Shown: positions 43,470-51,592 of the stretch, piece after piece
How the letters are laid out: every line of letters starts with the position of its first letter
How positions within the stretch are numbered: the first letter of the stretch is position 1
NCBI RefSeq assembly: GCF_019598945.1
Contig: NZ_CP080598.1
Coordinates: 3,782,001 to 3,846,000 of the forward strand
Direction: 5' to 3'
Source: Sphaerospermopsis torques-reginae ITEP-024
Lineage (GTDB): Bacteria > Cyanobacteriota > Cyanobacteriia > Cyanobacteriales > Nostocaceae
Length of the DNA stretch: 64,000 nucleotides
Notes under the pieces: generated by a model
Told to the model about the DNA's origin: nothing
Seen by the model: only the letters and a program-made list of their open reading frames with translations
Database searches by the model: none
Position numbers and translations under genes: made by a program

Positions 43470-43527
43470 ATTTGTTTTAAATGTGTTCACATTGTTCACA
43501 TAAATTAACCATAAATTCAAAAATATT

Positions 43528-43564
43528 AAATCCCCGACTGCTGCCAAAAGTAGGGGATTTTTTA
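43528..43564 (+). terminator. Intrinsic terminator of the Uma2 gene
   Basis: AAATCCCC (43528-43535) pairs with GGGGATTT (43553-43560), extended by ACT/AGT, and is followed by T residues to 43563. It lies 58 bases after the Uma2 stop. The arms resemble the GATCCCCGACTTCTT hairpin family, so it may be a family member taken over as a terminator. Confidence 0.8.
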
Positions 43565-43644
43565 TAGCAGGTGACAGGTGACAGGTGACAGTGTTAAAAA
43601 CCTTAGAGTGTTTAAGTTTTATTTTTCGTTAATGTCCTAATCGT

Positions 43645-43812
43645 GGGAGCATCCCAATGAAAGAAAAAATAACCGCAGCAACACTAAAAAATCTCTTAAA
43701 CTCTCTTTCCTTTGTGTCCTTTGCGCCCTTTGCGGTTCAATCATATCATACCCTTGGGGCATATTATTATTTCCATAGATAAAAATAAATTTACACATTT
43801 GGGATGTTCCCC
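43645..43812. repeat. MITE-like element with GGGAGCATCCCAATG ends
   Basis: Left GGGAGCATCCCAATG (43645-43659); the right end in reverse complement is GGGGAACATCCCAAATG (43796-43812). Both ends are bordered by TAATCG / CGATTA. The inside has a CCTTTGTGTCCTTTGCG-like tract common between cyanobacterial genes. No protein is encoded. Confidence 0.65.
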
Positions 43813-43843
43813 TAATCGCCTTGTCTACGGCTATATTTTTTAA

Positions 43844-43975
43844 TCAATCATTAACACCTTGATAAATCAAACAGCTAATTTAGATACAGAAGAACATCAA
43901 ATTAGATATTATGCTACTTTGTGGTTAGGAAGACAATCATGCTCATCATTATTTAAGTTTTTCTGCCATCTTTGA
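43844..43975 (+). pseudogene. Possible remnant of a HEAT-repeat-like protein
   Basis: A short frame reads LINQTANLDTEEHQIRYYAT and then LWLGRQSCSS before a stop. The EHQIRYYATLWLG pattern resembles a HEAT-type helical repeat of the phycobilin-lyase kind. It has no start codon or ribosome site, and it breaks off. Given the CpcL gene 175 bases downstream, a link to phycobilisome genes is conceivable but weak. Confidence 0.25.
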
Positions 43976-44150
43976 TTTCTTAATAATTATTTAGTTGTAA
44001 AAGTAGACAATGATTTTCAAAATTGAATCAGAATTTTAACTTTTAGATTTAACAGAAGTTGGTAAGTGCAGATATACCAACTAACGTTAGAAATCAAAGT
44101 TATTGCGTAAATCCTGAAAACATCATTTTTACAACTTAAACAGGATCCCC

Positions 44151-44900
44151 ATGACTATTCCTCTACTAAAATACGCTCCATCCAGCCAAAACCAAAGAGT
44201 TAAAAGTTTTGAAATTCCTGGAGAAGAATATCCAAGAATTTACACCACAGAAGGAACACCTGACACCGCAGAAATTGATCAGTTAATTTGGGCTGCTTAT
44301 CGTCAAATATTCAACGAACAACAAATTTTAGTTAGCAACCGTCAATTAGCTCTAGAATCCCAATTAAAACACAAAAGTATTACTGCTCGGGATTTTATTA
44401 GAGGATTGTTATTATCGGAAACATTCCGCTTACGTAACTACAACGCGAATAACAATTATAGATTCGTGGAAATGTGTATACAACGAGTTTTGGGCAGGAA
44501 TGTTTACAGTAAACAAGAAACAATGGCCTGGTCTATTGTGATTGGGACTAAGGGTTTACAAGGTTTCATTGATGCACTGCTAAATAGTGAGGAGTATCAA
44601 AGTAATTTTGGTGATAATACAGTTCCCTATCAACGTCGAAGAATTATTGCACAACATAGTATAGGAGAGTTACCTTTTAGCCAATTTCCTCGTTATGATC
44701 AATACCATCGTCAACAACTAGAGGACTTTGGATATTTCCAAGCTAAAGCACCTGTAGGACATTGGTGGAAGCAGCACAAACCTCCTTATAATCCAGTTTC
44801 TTTATTGATGTCATCACCTCTTTTTTTCATAGAACATCTCGTCTTTTTTGCATTCATAGTTTATGTAATTCTCTCCTATTATGGTGTGATTAGCTTGTAA
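44151..44900 (+). CDS. cpcL: Membrane-anchored phycobilisome rod linker CpcL (CpcG2-type)
   Basis: 249 residues. The first 190 form a PF00427 linker domain that joins phycocyanin hexamers: [56 protein letters not shown] and [26 protein letters not shown]. After a proline-rich hinge ([15 protein letters not shown]) comes a single C-terminal membrane span ([20 protein letters not shown], about 222-245). That span distinguishes CpcL from the core-binding CpcG linkers. CpcL rods lack an allophycocyanin core and feed photosystem I, in some species within NDH-1/PSI complexes. No other phycobilisome gene is adjacent, and it is transcribed alone. Confidence 0.9.
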   Translation: MTIPLLKYAPSSQNQRVKSFEIPGEEYPRIYTTEGTPDTAEIDQLIWAAYRQIFNEQQILVSNRQLALESQLKHKSITARDFIRGLLLSETFRLRNYNANNNYRFVEMCIQRVLGRNVYSKQETMAWSIVIGTKGLQGFIDALLNSEEYQSNFGDNTVPYQRRRIIAQHSIGELPFSQFPRYDQYHRQQLEDFGYFQAKAPVGHWWKQHKPPYNPVSLLMSSPLFFIEHLVFFAFIVYVILSYYGVISL

Positions 44901-44918
44901 TATTACCTGTCCTTAAAG

Positions 44919-45022
44919 AGGGAACAGGGAACAGGGAACAGGGAACAGGGAACAGATAATTATTGATTATCCCTTCACTCTATTCACTGTCACCTGTCAC
45001 CTGTCACCTGTCAACTGTCACC
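44919..45022. repeat. Two STRR tracts (GGGAACA, then CACTGTC/CACCTGT)
   Basis: GGGAACA units at 44919-44955 and CACCTGT units at about 44987-45022, separated by 30 bases. They fill the gap between the convergent cpcL and ion-channel genes; the second tract ends ten bases before the channel stop codon. Confidence 0.9.
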
Positions 45023-45031
45023 TCGTCCAGT

Positions 45032-46717
45032 CTAACCTGCTATTTCCTGTTCTTCACGCCATAATTGATATAACCGATTTGCAGGAATTGTTAAATACAA
45101 AATATCACCCGCACTTAAATTAGTTTCTAATAAATCCCAACCGTGTAAAGTTTGGTGATTTGTCTCTACATATAAAGGTACAAAATCCGCATATCTAGCT
45201 ACATCTTTCACCCATTGACCACAAAAAGGATGGTTAGGAGTAATCAAAGTTGCAAAAGCCACCCATAAATTATCACCTATAATTCCATTACCAATAATTC
45301 TCCCTCCCAAAGCAGCAGCAGCAAAAGCCGGTGCAGCTAATTCTGCGGGACTTAATACAGCTTCAAAATCAAATACCTGTTGTGCTATCCTGGCAAAATC
45401 AGGATCAGCATAGTGAACAATTACTGGAATTCTTGATATTAAACTTTTGGCTTTGAGGGCAATTTCTAAATTAATAGCATCGTTATTAGTAACAGCTAAA
45501 ACTGCGGACGCGGTATCTATATTACTGGTTTGTAAAGTTGTGCGAAAACTCGCATCTGCCAAAATTACAGGAATACCCATTCCCCTAGCAGTGTTGACAT
45601 ATCTATTATTAGCATCTGTTTCAATTACTACTACTTCATGTCCACTTGTATGAAGTTGTTGCACAATTTTAATGCCAATGCCACTTAAACCACAAACAAT
45701 ATAATGATGACGTTGGGGAATTCTGGCAGCATCCCAAAATTGTTTGAGACGAGTTCCTAAGACAAAATCCGTTAGCATAGCATACCAAATACCAAAAACT
45801 ATTGCTCCTGCCAACATCATAAAAATGGTAAATAATTTAATATTATTTGGTGCTTCTTCTACAACTTTATCATTACCACCAGCACCAGTAATCATGCCCA
45901 CAGCAAAATATAAGGCATCAACAAAGGAAATATTTAATTTAGCATAAACATAGGTAAAAGTGGCGATCAAAATAATGACTACTAATGCTATAGCCATTGC
46001 TATTACTGATTTGGCGTGTTTTTGAAAATGGCGAATACTGGTGAAAATTTTAATCAGTTTTCTTGCCCATGATTTGCGGGTGTGATTGATGCGGGGTTGA
46101 GTACCAATAATGAGGCGATCGCCTACTTTTAAATGTTGTTCTGCTAACACCGCTGACACTAAATTCATCTTCCCAATTACGGGTAAATAATAAATCAGCA
46201 TCCGTGATTTATCTTCCCACAAATCACTGATTTTTTGCCCGCGCCAAGGATGATTTTCATTAATATATTCTTCTTGAATTGGCCAAGTTTGCTCAAATAA
46301 TTTGATTTGTCCTATGGCTTTATTTCCTAAAGCTGCAAATGTAAATACTGGTGCAGCCAACCCCACAACACTCATACTTAAATGATCTATAAGAGTGTGA
46401 TCTAAACGTTCACCTAAATTAGTATTATAAAAACGGTTGATAATGCGAATATTGGGATTTAATACCCGCGCTTGCATCATCACTGACAAATTTACCGCAT
46501 CATCAGCAGTAGCAATCACTAAAGTATGTGCCTGGTCAATTCCTGCTGCTTGCAGGGTAGAAGCTGCACAAAATTCACCAATAATTACATCTCCCGTTGC
46601 TTCACCAGCTATGGGTCTGCGATGAATACCAACAACTAAAGCACCCTGTTGTCTCAGCAAACGAAAGATTTTATATCCAGTCCGTCCTAAGCCACAAACA
46701 ATAATTCGAGGTTTCAT
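45032..46717 (-). CDS. Double-RCK (TrkA-N) two-span ion channel with unusual filter
   Basis: 561 residues. RCK domain 1 (1-225) has GLGRTG at 9-14 with the nucleotide-binding glycines, and a TrkA_C part. Then a membrane segment 236-258, a pore helix with TGAGGND at 277-283, a second span 293-317, and RCK domain 2 (335-561) with GLSGIG at 343-348, VVVIETDANN and a second TrkA_C part. This is the layout of a tetrameric ligand-gated cation channel of the plasma membrane with N- and C-terminal RCK domains on one chain. The filter lacks the TxGYG of potassium channels, so ion selectivity is open. Transcribed alone; converges with cpcL. Confidence 0.85.
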   Translation of the reverse strand: MKPRIIVCGLGRTGYKIFRLLRQQGALVVGIHRRPIAGEATGDVIIGEFCAASTLQAAGIDQAHTLVIATADDAVNLSVMMQARVLNPNIRIINRFYNTNLGERLDHTLIDHLSMSVVGLAAPVFTFAALGNKAIGQIKLFEQTWPIQEEYINENHPWRGQKISDLWEDKSRMLIYYLPVIGKMNLVSAVLAEQHLKVGDRLIIGTQPRINHTRKSWARKLIKIFTSIRHFQKHAKSVIAMAIALVVIILIATFTYVYAKLNISFVDALYFAVGMITGAGGNDKVVEEAPNNIKLFTIFMMLAGAIVFGIWYAMLTDFVLGTRLKQFWDAARIPQRHHYIVCGLSGIGIKIVQQLHTSGHEVVVIETDANNRYVNTARGMGIPVILADASFRTTLQTSNIDTASAVLAVTNNDAINLEIALKAKSLISRIPVIVHYADPDFARIAQQVFDFEAVLSPAELAAPAFAAAALGGRIIGNGIIGDNLWVAFATLITPNHPFCGQWVKDVARYADFVPLYVETNHQTLHGWDLLETNLSAGDILYLTIPANRLYQLWREEQEIAG

Positions 46718-46751
46718 GAAACAGCAGCATAATTGTAATAATTCAGGAGTC

Positions 46752-46847
46752 GTAGGGGCGAAGCATTCGGAAAATAACCTGTGATAAAAATTGATAATTT
46801 ATCGCCCAAATACTGATGCTTCCAGCACGCTTCGCGAACGCCCTTAC
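46752..46847. repeat. Short inverted-repeat element GTAGGGGCG ... CGCCCTTAC
   Basis: Begins GTAGGGGCGAAGCATTCGG and ends TTCGCGAACGCCCTTAC, with an ATTGATAATTTATCG centre and a second GCTTC/GAAGC pair inside. No coding capacity. This family is common in Nostocales. It lies upstream of the channel gene. Confidence 0.7.
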
Positions 46848-47077
46848 AGCAGTCAGGAGTAAAATTTTTTGATGTAAATATTTTTCACTGGCTTGTTTAC
46901 TTCATTTACCTGTAATACTCTGTATGAATCTCTATTTTTGCCTGATTTCTCTAAATAGAACTGTAACTGAACACACGATAGCAAGGAAATTAAACATTAA
47001 AAATTAAACATTAAACATTCCAGACACAAATGATTGAAATACTCCGTCTAGATAATTATAAGCCAGTAACAAAGCAG

Positions 47078-47569
47078 ATGAAAAATATATTACAACCTAA
47101 AAAACTTGCTGTGATTGTTGCTTCTTTATTAGCAGCAGCAACAGTTTCTCATCCAATTTCAGCACAAACCACACCCGGTCCAATAGCTGAACCTAATGTT
47201 AAACTCAATGTACAACGCACCAGCGGTACTTGTCCGCAAACAGTTGGTTTATGGTGGATAACTCTACCCTATGAAGGAGGTGCAGAACATACAGTAATTG
47301 CAGATACTAAAGCTTTTGCAGATTCAGTTAAATTAGTTGCTTCTAATAATCAGCAATTTGTAGAATTTGTTGCACCTTTACGCAGTAACTACGCTTCCTG
47401 TGTTGGTCAAACTCGCAATCAAGAATATAAATTCTACACGGTACAATTTAAAAATAAAAAAGCTTATTTTCGGGTAGATTTGCGAAAAATTAACGCTCCT
47501 GCTCAGGAAATTACCTACAAAACTATTACGGCCTCTCGTCCTTATGTGCGGTGGGCGATCGCTGATTAG
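47078..47569 (+). CDS. Secreted protein, function unknown
   Basis: 163 residues from the ATG at 47078, which gives a standard signal peptide (KKLAVIVASLLAAATVSHPISAQ, cleavage after AQ); the frame is open to an ATG at 47030. The mature protein of about 135 residues has two cysteines that may form a disulfide (TSGTCPQTVGLWW and NYASCVGQ), and a beta-rich pattern (TVIADTKAFADSVKLVAS, YKFYTVQFKNKKAYFRVDL). I do not recognise the family. Periplasmic or lumenal location is likely. It has its own promoter and is followed by 1.2 kb without genes. Confidence 0.7.
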   Translation: MKNILQPKKLAVIVASLLAAATVSHPISAQTTPGPIAEPNVKLNVQRTSGTCPQTVGLWWITLPYEGGAEHTVIADTKAFADSVKLVASNNQQFVEFVAPLRSNYASCVGQTRNQEYKFYTVQFKNKKAYFRVDLRKINAPAQEITYKTITASRPYVRWAIAD

Positions 47570-48373
47570 ATAACATACAGCAGATTGCAGATCAATCAGG
47601 TACAACCTGGAATAATAAAACTCTTGTGGTACAGGCATCTTGCCTGTAAGATGTATATATCACTCAGATTAAATATGCTGTATATCATCAATCTGATCAA
47701 TTACAGGACTGACACAAAACAGAACGAAAGTAGGGGTAATTCATGAATTACCCCTACGCAACAATCAGGTTTTTAGTCCCATCTTGCGTAAGTCCTAAAT
47801 TAGATAATATCCATATTCCCCACTACTCACATACTTAAATCAGTCGGGTTTCTCTGTAAATGAAGGGTTAAACCCCTCAGACAAAACAATAAATCTTGCA
47901 TGGTAAAATGATTTACAAGTCAGTTATCAAATCACAAATTAAGTGTTTTAAAAACGACGGAAACCAAACACAAATGCGGATGATGGGTATTACCCCCTAG
48001 TGCTTTACTCACATTATCTTAGTTTTTAGCTATAACTTTTATCAGGTGTATGGTTCAAAGTCTCTCTGATCAAGTGTTAGCAATGAACGAGCAAAAATTT
48101 CTAAATTTCTAGCTAGAAAAATGCCAAATTGGCAACCACAAGCTAGAGAAGCAAGTTAAATTAAATTAGACAAACGAAAACAAGGCGGTTGCTAAAAAAT
48201 TAAAAAAATTAGTTTCTGATTCTTGTTAAGTTTGTTGGAAAATTAAATAAAATGATCGTTTGCTGCAATAGGAATACTCACTGAGTACAAACGTTATCGT
48301 TATATAAATTACCCCCCTAATTTAACGATAATCGTTATGTGTATATTCCCGAATCGCTTCAGCAGCAAATAGT
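47570..48373. other. Long intergenic region; MITE-like element and possible decayed gene
   Basis: Apart from the element at 47705-47796, an ATG at about 48051 opens a short frame (MVQSLSDQVLAMNEQKFLNF) and stops at once; the following 200 bases have scattered codon-like character with several stops. It may be a decayed gene or a non-coding transcript, because a strong terminator follows at 48374. I cannot name it. Confidence 0.4.
47705..47796. repeat. 92-bp MITE-like element with a perfect 28-base palindrome inside
   Basis: Ends AGGACTGACACAA (47705-47717) and TTGCGTAAGTCCT (47784-47796); as reverse complement the latter is AGGACTTACGCAA, a match at 11 of 13. Between them is a perfect palindrome at 47730-47757 whose half is GTAGGGGTAATTCA. 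A similar imperfect palindrome (GTAGGGTTAATTCATG onward) lies upstream of the Uma2 gene near 14068-14095. Confidence 0.75.
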
Positions 48374-48424
48374 AGAGTGGGAGAGAATGGCGCTTGGTAA
48401 TGCCTCCTCCCACTCTCTTTTTTG
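48374..48424 (+). terminator. Strong intrinsic terminator without an upstream annotated gene
   Basis: AGAGTGGGAG (48374-48383) pairs perfectly with CTCCCACTCT (48407-48416), and the T-run CTTTTTT follows. The stem also pairs on the other strand but the T-run favours plus-strand transcripts. The nearest upstream plus-strand gene ends 800 bases away, so an unrecognised transcript may end here. Confidence 0.72.
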
Positions 48425-48716
48425 GGGTATTTTTGGGGAAAATTTTTTGTCCATAAATACTTGAAACTGTTCCCTGTTCCCTGTTTCCTGTTCCCTTTCT
48501 CCACGACAAGACTTTTTCAGTAAACCCTATGTATTCTCTTTCAAAAACAAAATATAATCCACTATTTTTTGCTTACTACTAAATAAAGAAGTTTCATAAT
48601 AAGTTAAGCGGTGATGTTCACCAGAATATAATACTAAAACAATCCAATATGTTTGGTTATTAATTTCCACATCTTTACCAAACCTATTTTTAACCGTAAA
48701 ATCAGAACTGTTATCC

Positions 48717-48749
48717 AGATCCCCGACTTCTTCAAGAAGTCGGGGATCT
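48717..48749. repeat. Perfect hairpin repeat, 16-bp arms, 3' of rbrA
   Basis: AGATCCCCGACTTCTT, C, then the exact reverse complement. The same core is found 3' of pcxA (26521-26559). It lies 25 bases beyond the rbrA stop codon, so it may form the 3' end of that mRNA. Confidence 0.9.
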
Positions 48750-48774
48750 ATTCAATCTCTATTTTAAGTTTAAT

Positions 48775-49488
48775 TTAAGCAGCAACTTTTTCCTCAAGAT
48801 GTTTAAAAGTCTTTTTAGTAGCACCGCAAATAGGACAACTCCAATCATCAGGAATTTCTGCAAAAGGTGTACCAGGTGCAATACCCGAATCTGGATCACC
48901 AACAACAGGATCATAAATCATGCTGCATTGTCTACAAATCCATTTTTGAGTTGCCGGATCTTCACCTGCTACTCTAGTTACAGCTTGTCCACCATTTAAT
49001 ACTTCTAAAGCTTCAGTGTAGCGATCTGCATGATAATTTTCAATGAATTTGAGCAAACCAAACCGATGTGCTGCGGCGCGGAATGTGTTAGCGTGTTCAC
49101 TAGATTCCTGTGCTTGTTTGAAAAATTCTTCCGCTGCGGGATTATCTCTATCTTTTTGAGCAGCAGCAGCAAAATCAGGATACATGGTAGTGTATTCATA
49201 GGTTTCCCCTTCAATTGCCAAAGACAAACAACGAGACATAATTTCCCGTTTTTGTTCATCAGTTAAACTAGCAGCATCTTTGACAACCAGTTCTGGATGT
49301 AATAACTCAAAATGTGCAAAAGCGTGTTCAGTTTCCTGATCTGCTGTTTCTTTAAAAAGTTTCGCTAAGTCTGTAAAACCCAGTTTACGTGCCACATTTG
49401 CAAAAAACAGGTATTTGCGATTTGCCATCGATTCTCCACCGAAAGCTGCTTCTAAGTTTTGTAGTGTCGTAAAATTTGACAAATCCAT
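48775..49488 (-). CDS. rbrA: Rubrerythrin (RbrA type)
   Basis: 237 residues, non-haem iron peroxidase. The diiron four-helix domain contains AAFGGESMANRKYLFFANVA, KETADQETEHAFAHFELL and AQESSEHANTFRAAAH with the Glu and His ligands. The C-terminal rubredoxin domain has WICRQCSMIYDP and WSCPICGATKKTF, four cysteines for one iron. Rubrerythrin reduces hydrogen peroxide; in Anabaena PCC 7120 RbrA has this length and protects heterocysts. The order diiron then rubredoxin is the classical one. Transcribed alone from a promoter in the 463-base gap upstream, and followed by a perfect hairpin. Confidence 0.93.
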   Translation of the reverse strand: MDLSNFTTLQNLEAAFGGESMANRKYLFFANVARKLGFTDLAKLFKETADQETEHAFAHFELLHPELVVKDAASLTDEQKREIMSRCLSLAIEGETYEYTTMYPDFAAAAQKDRDNPAAEEFFKQAQESSEHANTFRAAAHRFGLLKFIENYHADRYTEALEVLNGGQAVTRVAGEDPATQKWICRQCSMIYDPVVGDPDSGIAPGTPFAEIPDDWSCPICGATKKTFKHLEEKVAA

Positions 49489-49951
49489 AATTTTTACTTG
49501 CCTGTTAAGTGATATTTCATGGGAAAAACAGACTTATAAACTAGGGGAGATGAGGCCGCCAAAATATTTTTACAATCTTTAAACAGATTTTATAAAACCT
49601 GTTTTCGCCCATCTTTAATTACCCTTGTTCTTAGCCGCTTCAGGATAATTATCAATCTTAGATGATGAATATGATGAATATTTTATATTTTTTCTGTCAA
49701 AGTAGTTTATTGACAATAATTATTATTAGATCCAGGCTTTTTACCCTTGATATCATGTCCGCATAATCACTTGCGATATAACTTGTGTGTGCAAAAATAG
49801 GAAAATTCTTTTCCCCTGCTCCCTGCCCCCCTGCTGGCTTAATGATAAGTATTCAACCGGACATGATATGAAAGGGTAGATTTAAAACCTGCCATGAAAC
49901 AATTATCAATTGTCAATTCTCAATTCTCAATTGATTGCAGTATTTTGTCTT
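49489..49951. other. Intergenic region with half a MITE copy
   Basis: The right half of the CCTCTCC/GGGGAGG element remains at about 49870-49934 (AAGGGTAGATTTAAAACC, then ACAATTATCAATTGTCAATT). The rest contains the rbrA promoter and no recognised gene; a TGTCCGCATAATCACTTGCG to ACCGGACATGATATG stretch (49756-49870) has GACATGATAT-type inverted words at both ends. Confidence 0.5.
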
Positions 49952-50680
49952 TTATACAGATGTAGATGTACAAATTGCTGGAACTTCAACTGTGAAAATA
50001 GAGCCTTGAGGATGGTTATCCTGCAATGTTATTTTGCCTCCATGAGCTTCGATCGCCATTTTACAAAATGCCAATCCTAAACCAGTTTGACTAGTATTAT
50101 TGATCTTAGTTCCTATTTCATACTTATTAAAAATCTTTTCTTGCAGTTCTTTTTTAACTCCAGGTCTAAAGTAAATAATCTCGAATTTTGCCGAATCATC
50201 TGCTAGATAATTGGCACGTAAAATGATTTTACTGTTAGCAGGAGAAAATTTAACTGCATTAGAAACAATATTATTGATAATGCGACGAAAGATAGGCTCA
50301 TCTACTTTTATACTACTACCAGGTTTGGGTAGATCGCTGATAAATTGGATATTTTTATTTTCTGCGATCGCAGTAAATTCTTCCACTACTGATTGACAGA
50401 AACTATAAATGTCTACTTCAGAATAATTGAGAACCATCTTACCAGATTCTAACTTAGCCATGATCAGTAGACCATCAATCATGGATTGTAGTTCTTCTCC
50501 CGCACTGATAATTTGATTAACTTTTAACTTTTGTTTCTCTAGAGGTAAATTGGGATATTTGAGTATATGAGCCGATAGAATCATGCTGGTAAGAGAATTT
50601 CGCAAGTCGTGTACCATCATATTCACCATATCCTGTCGCCACTGGAGTAATTCCTGCACCTGATCGTATTGAAAACCCAA
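49952..50680 (-). pseudogene. 5'-truncated sensor histidine kinase with damaged ATP site
   Basis: 242 codons from a TTG. The HisKA part is intact (MVHDLRNSLTSMILSAHIL, with the phosphoacceptor His), and the N-box NIVSNAVKFSPANSK is good. The G1 box, normally DNGPGV, reads YFRPGVKKELQEKIFNKY: the key Asp and Gly are lost. G2 (TGLGLAFCKMAIEAHGG) is present. The protein starts in the linker just before the dimerisation helix, so any sensor or receiver domain is missing. Upstream the sequence changes to unrelated DNA at about 50690. A relic of a hybrid kinase is most likely; a working phosphatase-only protein cannot be excluded. Confidence 0.7.
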
Positions 50681-50824
50681 AAGCCTGATAAATAAAAGGT
50701 TTGAGGCTCATAAAAAGACGGTAGGTGCTTTCGTTATAGCGTCTTGAGTCTGAAAAACCTGGCACTTTTGTGGGCAGCCAGAGATGAAAAAATGTTTTTA
50801 ATTCTCCTCCTGACTCCTGTGCCA

Positions 50825-51046
50825 GTATTATCTGGAGATGATGATGGCTCTGTTGACCCCCTGCAAGATGGTAAACTAGGATGGAGAGTACCACACCGCA
50901 ACCCCGATGCAGTGGCAGCAGCTTGTAGAGAAATTCTCCAGGGTAATGATCAACGTTGTGATGGTAAATGGTTGCGAGAACAGGCGATCGCTATTTTTGG
51001 GATAGAAGCATTTCAACAGCGTCTAGGACAAATGTTACAATTGTAA
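50825..51046 (+). pseudogene. C-terminal remnant of a GT4 glycosyltransferase
   Basis: The frame reads DDDGSVDPLQDGKLGWRVPH, NPDAVAAACREILQG and IFGIEAFQQRLGQML, the last 70 residues of a GT4-type glycosyltransferase as found in cyanobacteria. Upstream the frame runs into an STRR (TCCTCCTGACTCCTG, about 50801-50817) and then non-homologous DNA. The nucleotide-sugar-binding part is missing. Together with the truncated kinase on the other strand this marks a deletion or rearrangement between 50690 and 50820. Confidence 0.75.
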
Positions 51047-51088
51047 GGAGACTGGGGACTGGGGACTGGGTAATAAATTTTATTTTTC

Positions 51089-51145
51089 CCAATTACCAAT
51101 TACCAATTACCAATCACCAATCACCAATCACCAATCACCAATTAC
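51089..51145. repeat. STRR tract, CCAATTA / CCAATCA units
   Basis: Eight heptamers that drift from CCAATTA to CCAATCA, preceded by a GGGGACT run (51050-51070). The tract lies before the zinc-ribbon membrane gene. Confidence 0.9.
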
Positions 51146-51201
51146 CTGTTCCCACTGATAACGATAACTAAAATAAAAGTAGAGTAGAAAAAATTTAAGA
51201 A

Positions 51202-51573
51202 ATGAACCTGAATAACTTCCAACAAAATCTTGATAAACTGCGTCCTTGGCTGACTTTATTAGCAGTAGCCTGGTTATTAGCATCATTAGGCTTAGGCTGG
51301 TTGGTAAATTCCTTACTAATTATTTTTGGACTGTTGTTAATAGCACCAGTTATAGCATTCTTTGGTTTCCGCTGGTGGCTACAACGTAACTTAGTTACTG
51401 ATAAGTGTCCGGTTTGTGGATTTGAAATAACAAGTTTAAATAATAGCCAATTACAATGTCCAAATTGCGGAGAACAACTATTAGTAAAAAATAGTCAATT
51501 GAGCCGCTTTGCACCAGAAGGTACAATTGATGTGACAGCAGTTGAAATTCCCGCCAAATCAATGGAAGAATGA
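51202..51573 (+). CDS. Membrane protein with C-terminal zinc ribbon, function unknown
   Basis: 123 residues. Two adjacent membrane spans (WLTLLAVAWLLASLGLGWLV and LLIIFGLLLIAPVIAFFGF) are followed by a cytosolic zinc ribbon with CPVCG and CPNCG (two CxxC pairs 20 residues apart), and a short polar tail. The pattern is common in small cyanobacterial proteins but I cannot give a name. The zinc ribbon may bind nucleic acid or a partner protein. Convergent with the glycosyltransferase gene, with only 19 bases between the stops. Confidence 0.78.
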   Translation: MNLNNFQQNLDKLRPWLTLLAVAWLLASLGLGWLVNSLLIIFGLLLIAPVIAFFGFRWWLQRNLVTDKCPVCGFEITSLNNSQLQCPNCGEQLLVKNSQLSRFAPEGTIDVTAVEIPAKSMEE

Positions 51574-51592
51574 ACTAATATGAAAGTAGGAT

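Noticed and set aside
50517-50894. 125-codon minus-strand frame
   Set aside because: It overlaps the histidine kinase in another frame and spans the rearrangement junction; no homology pattern.
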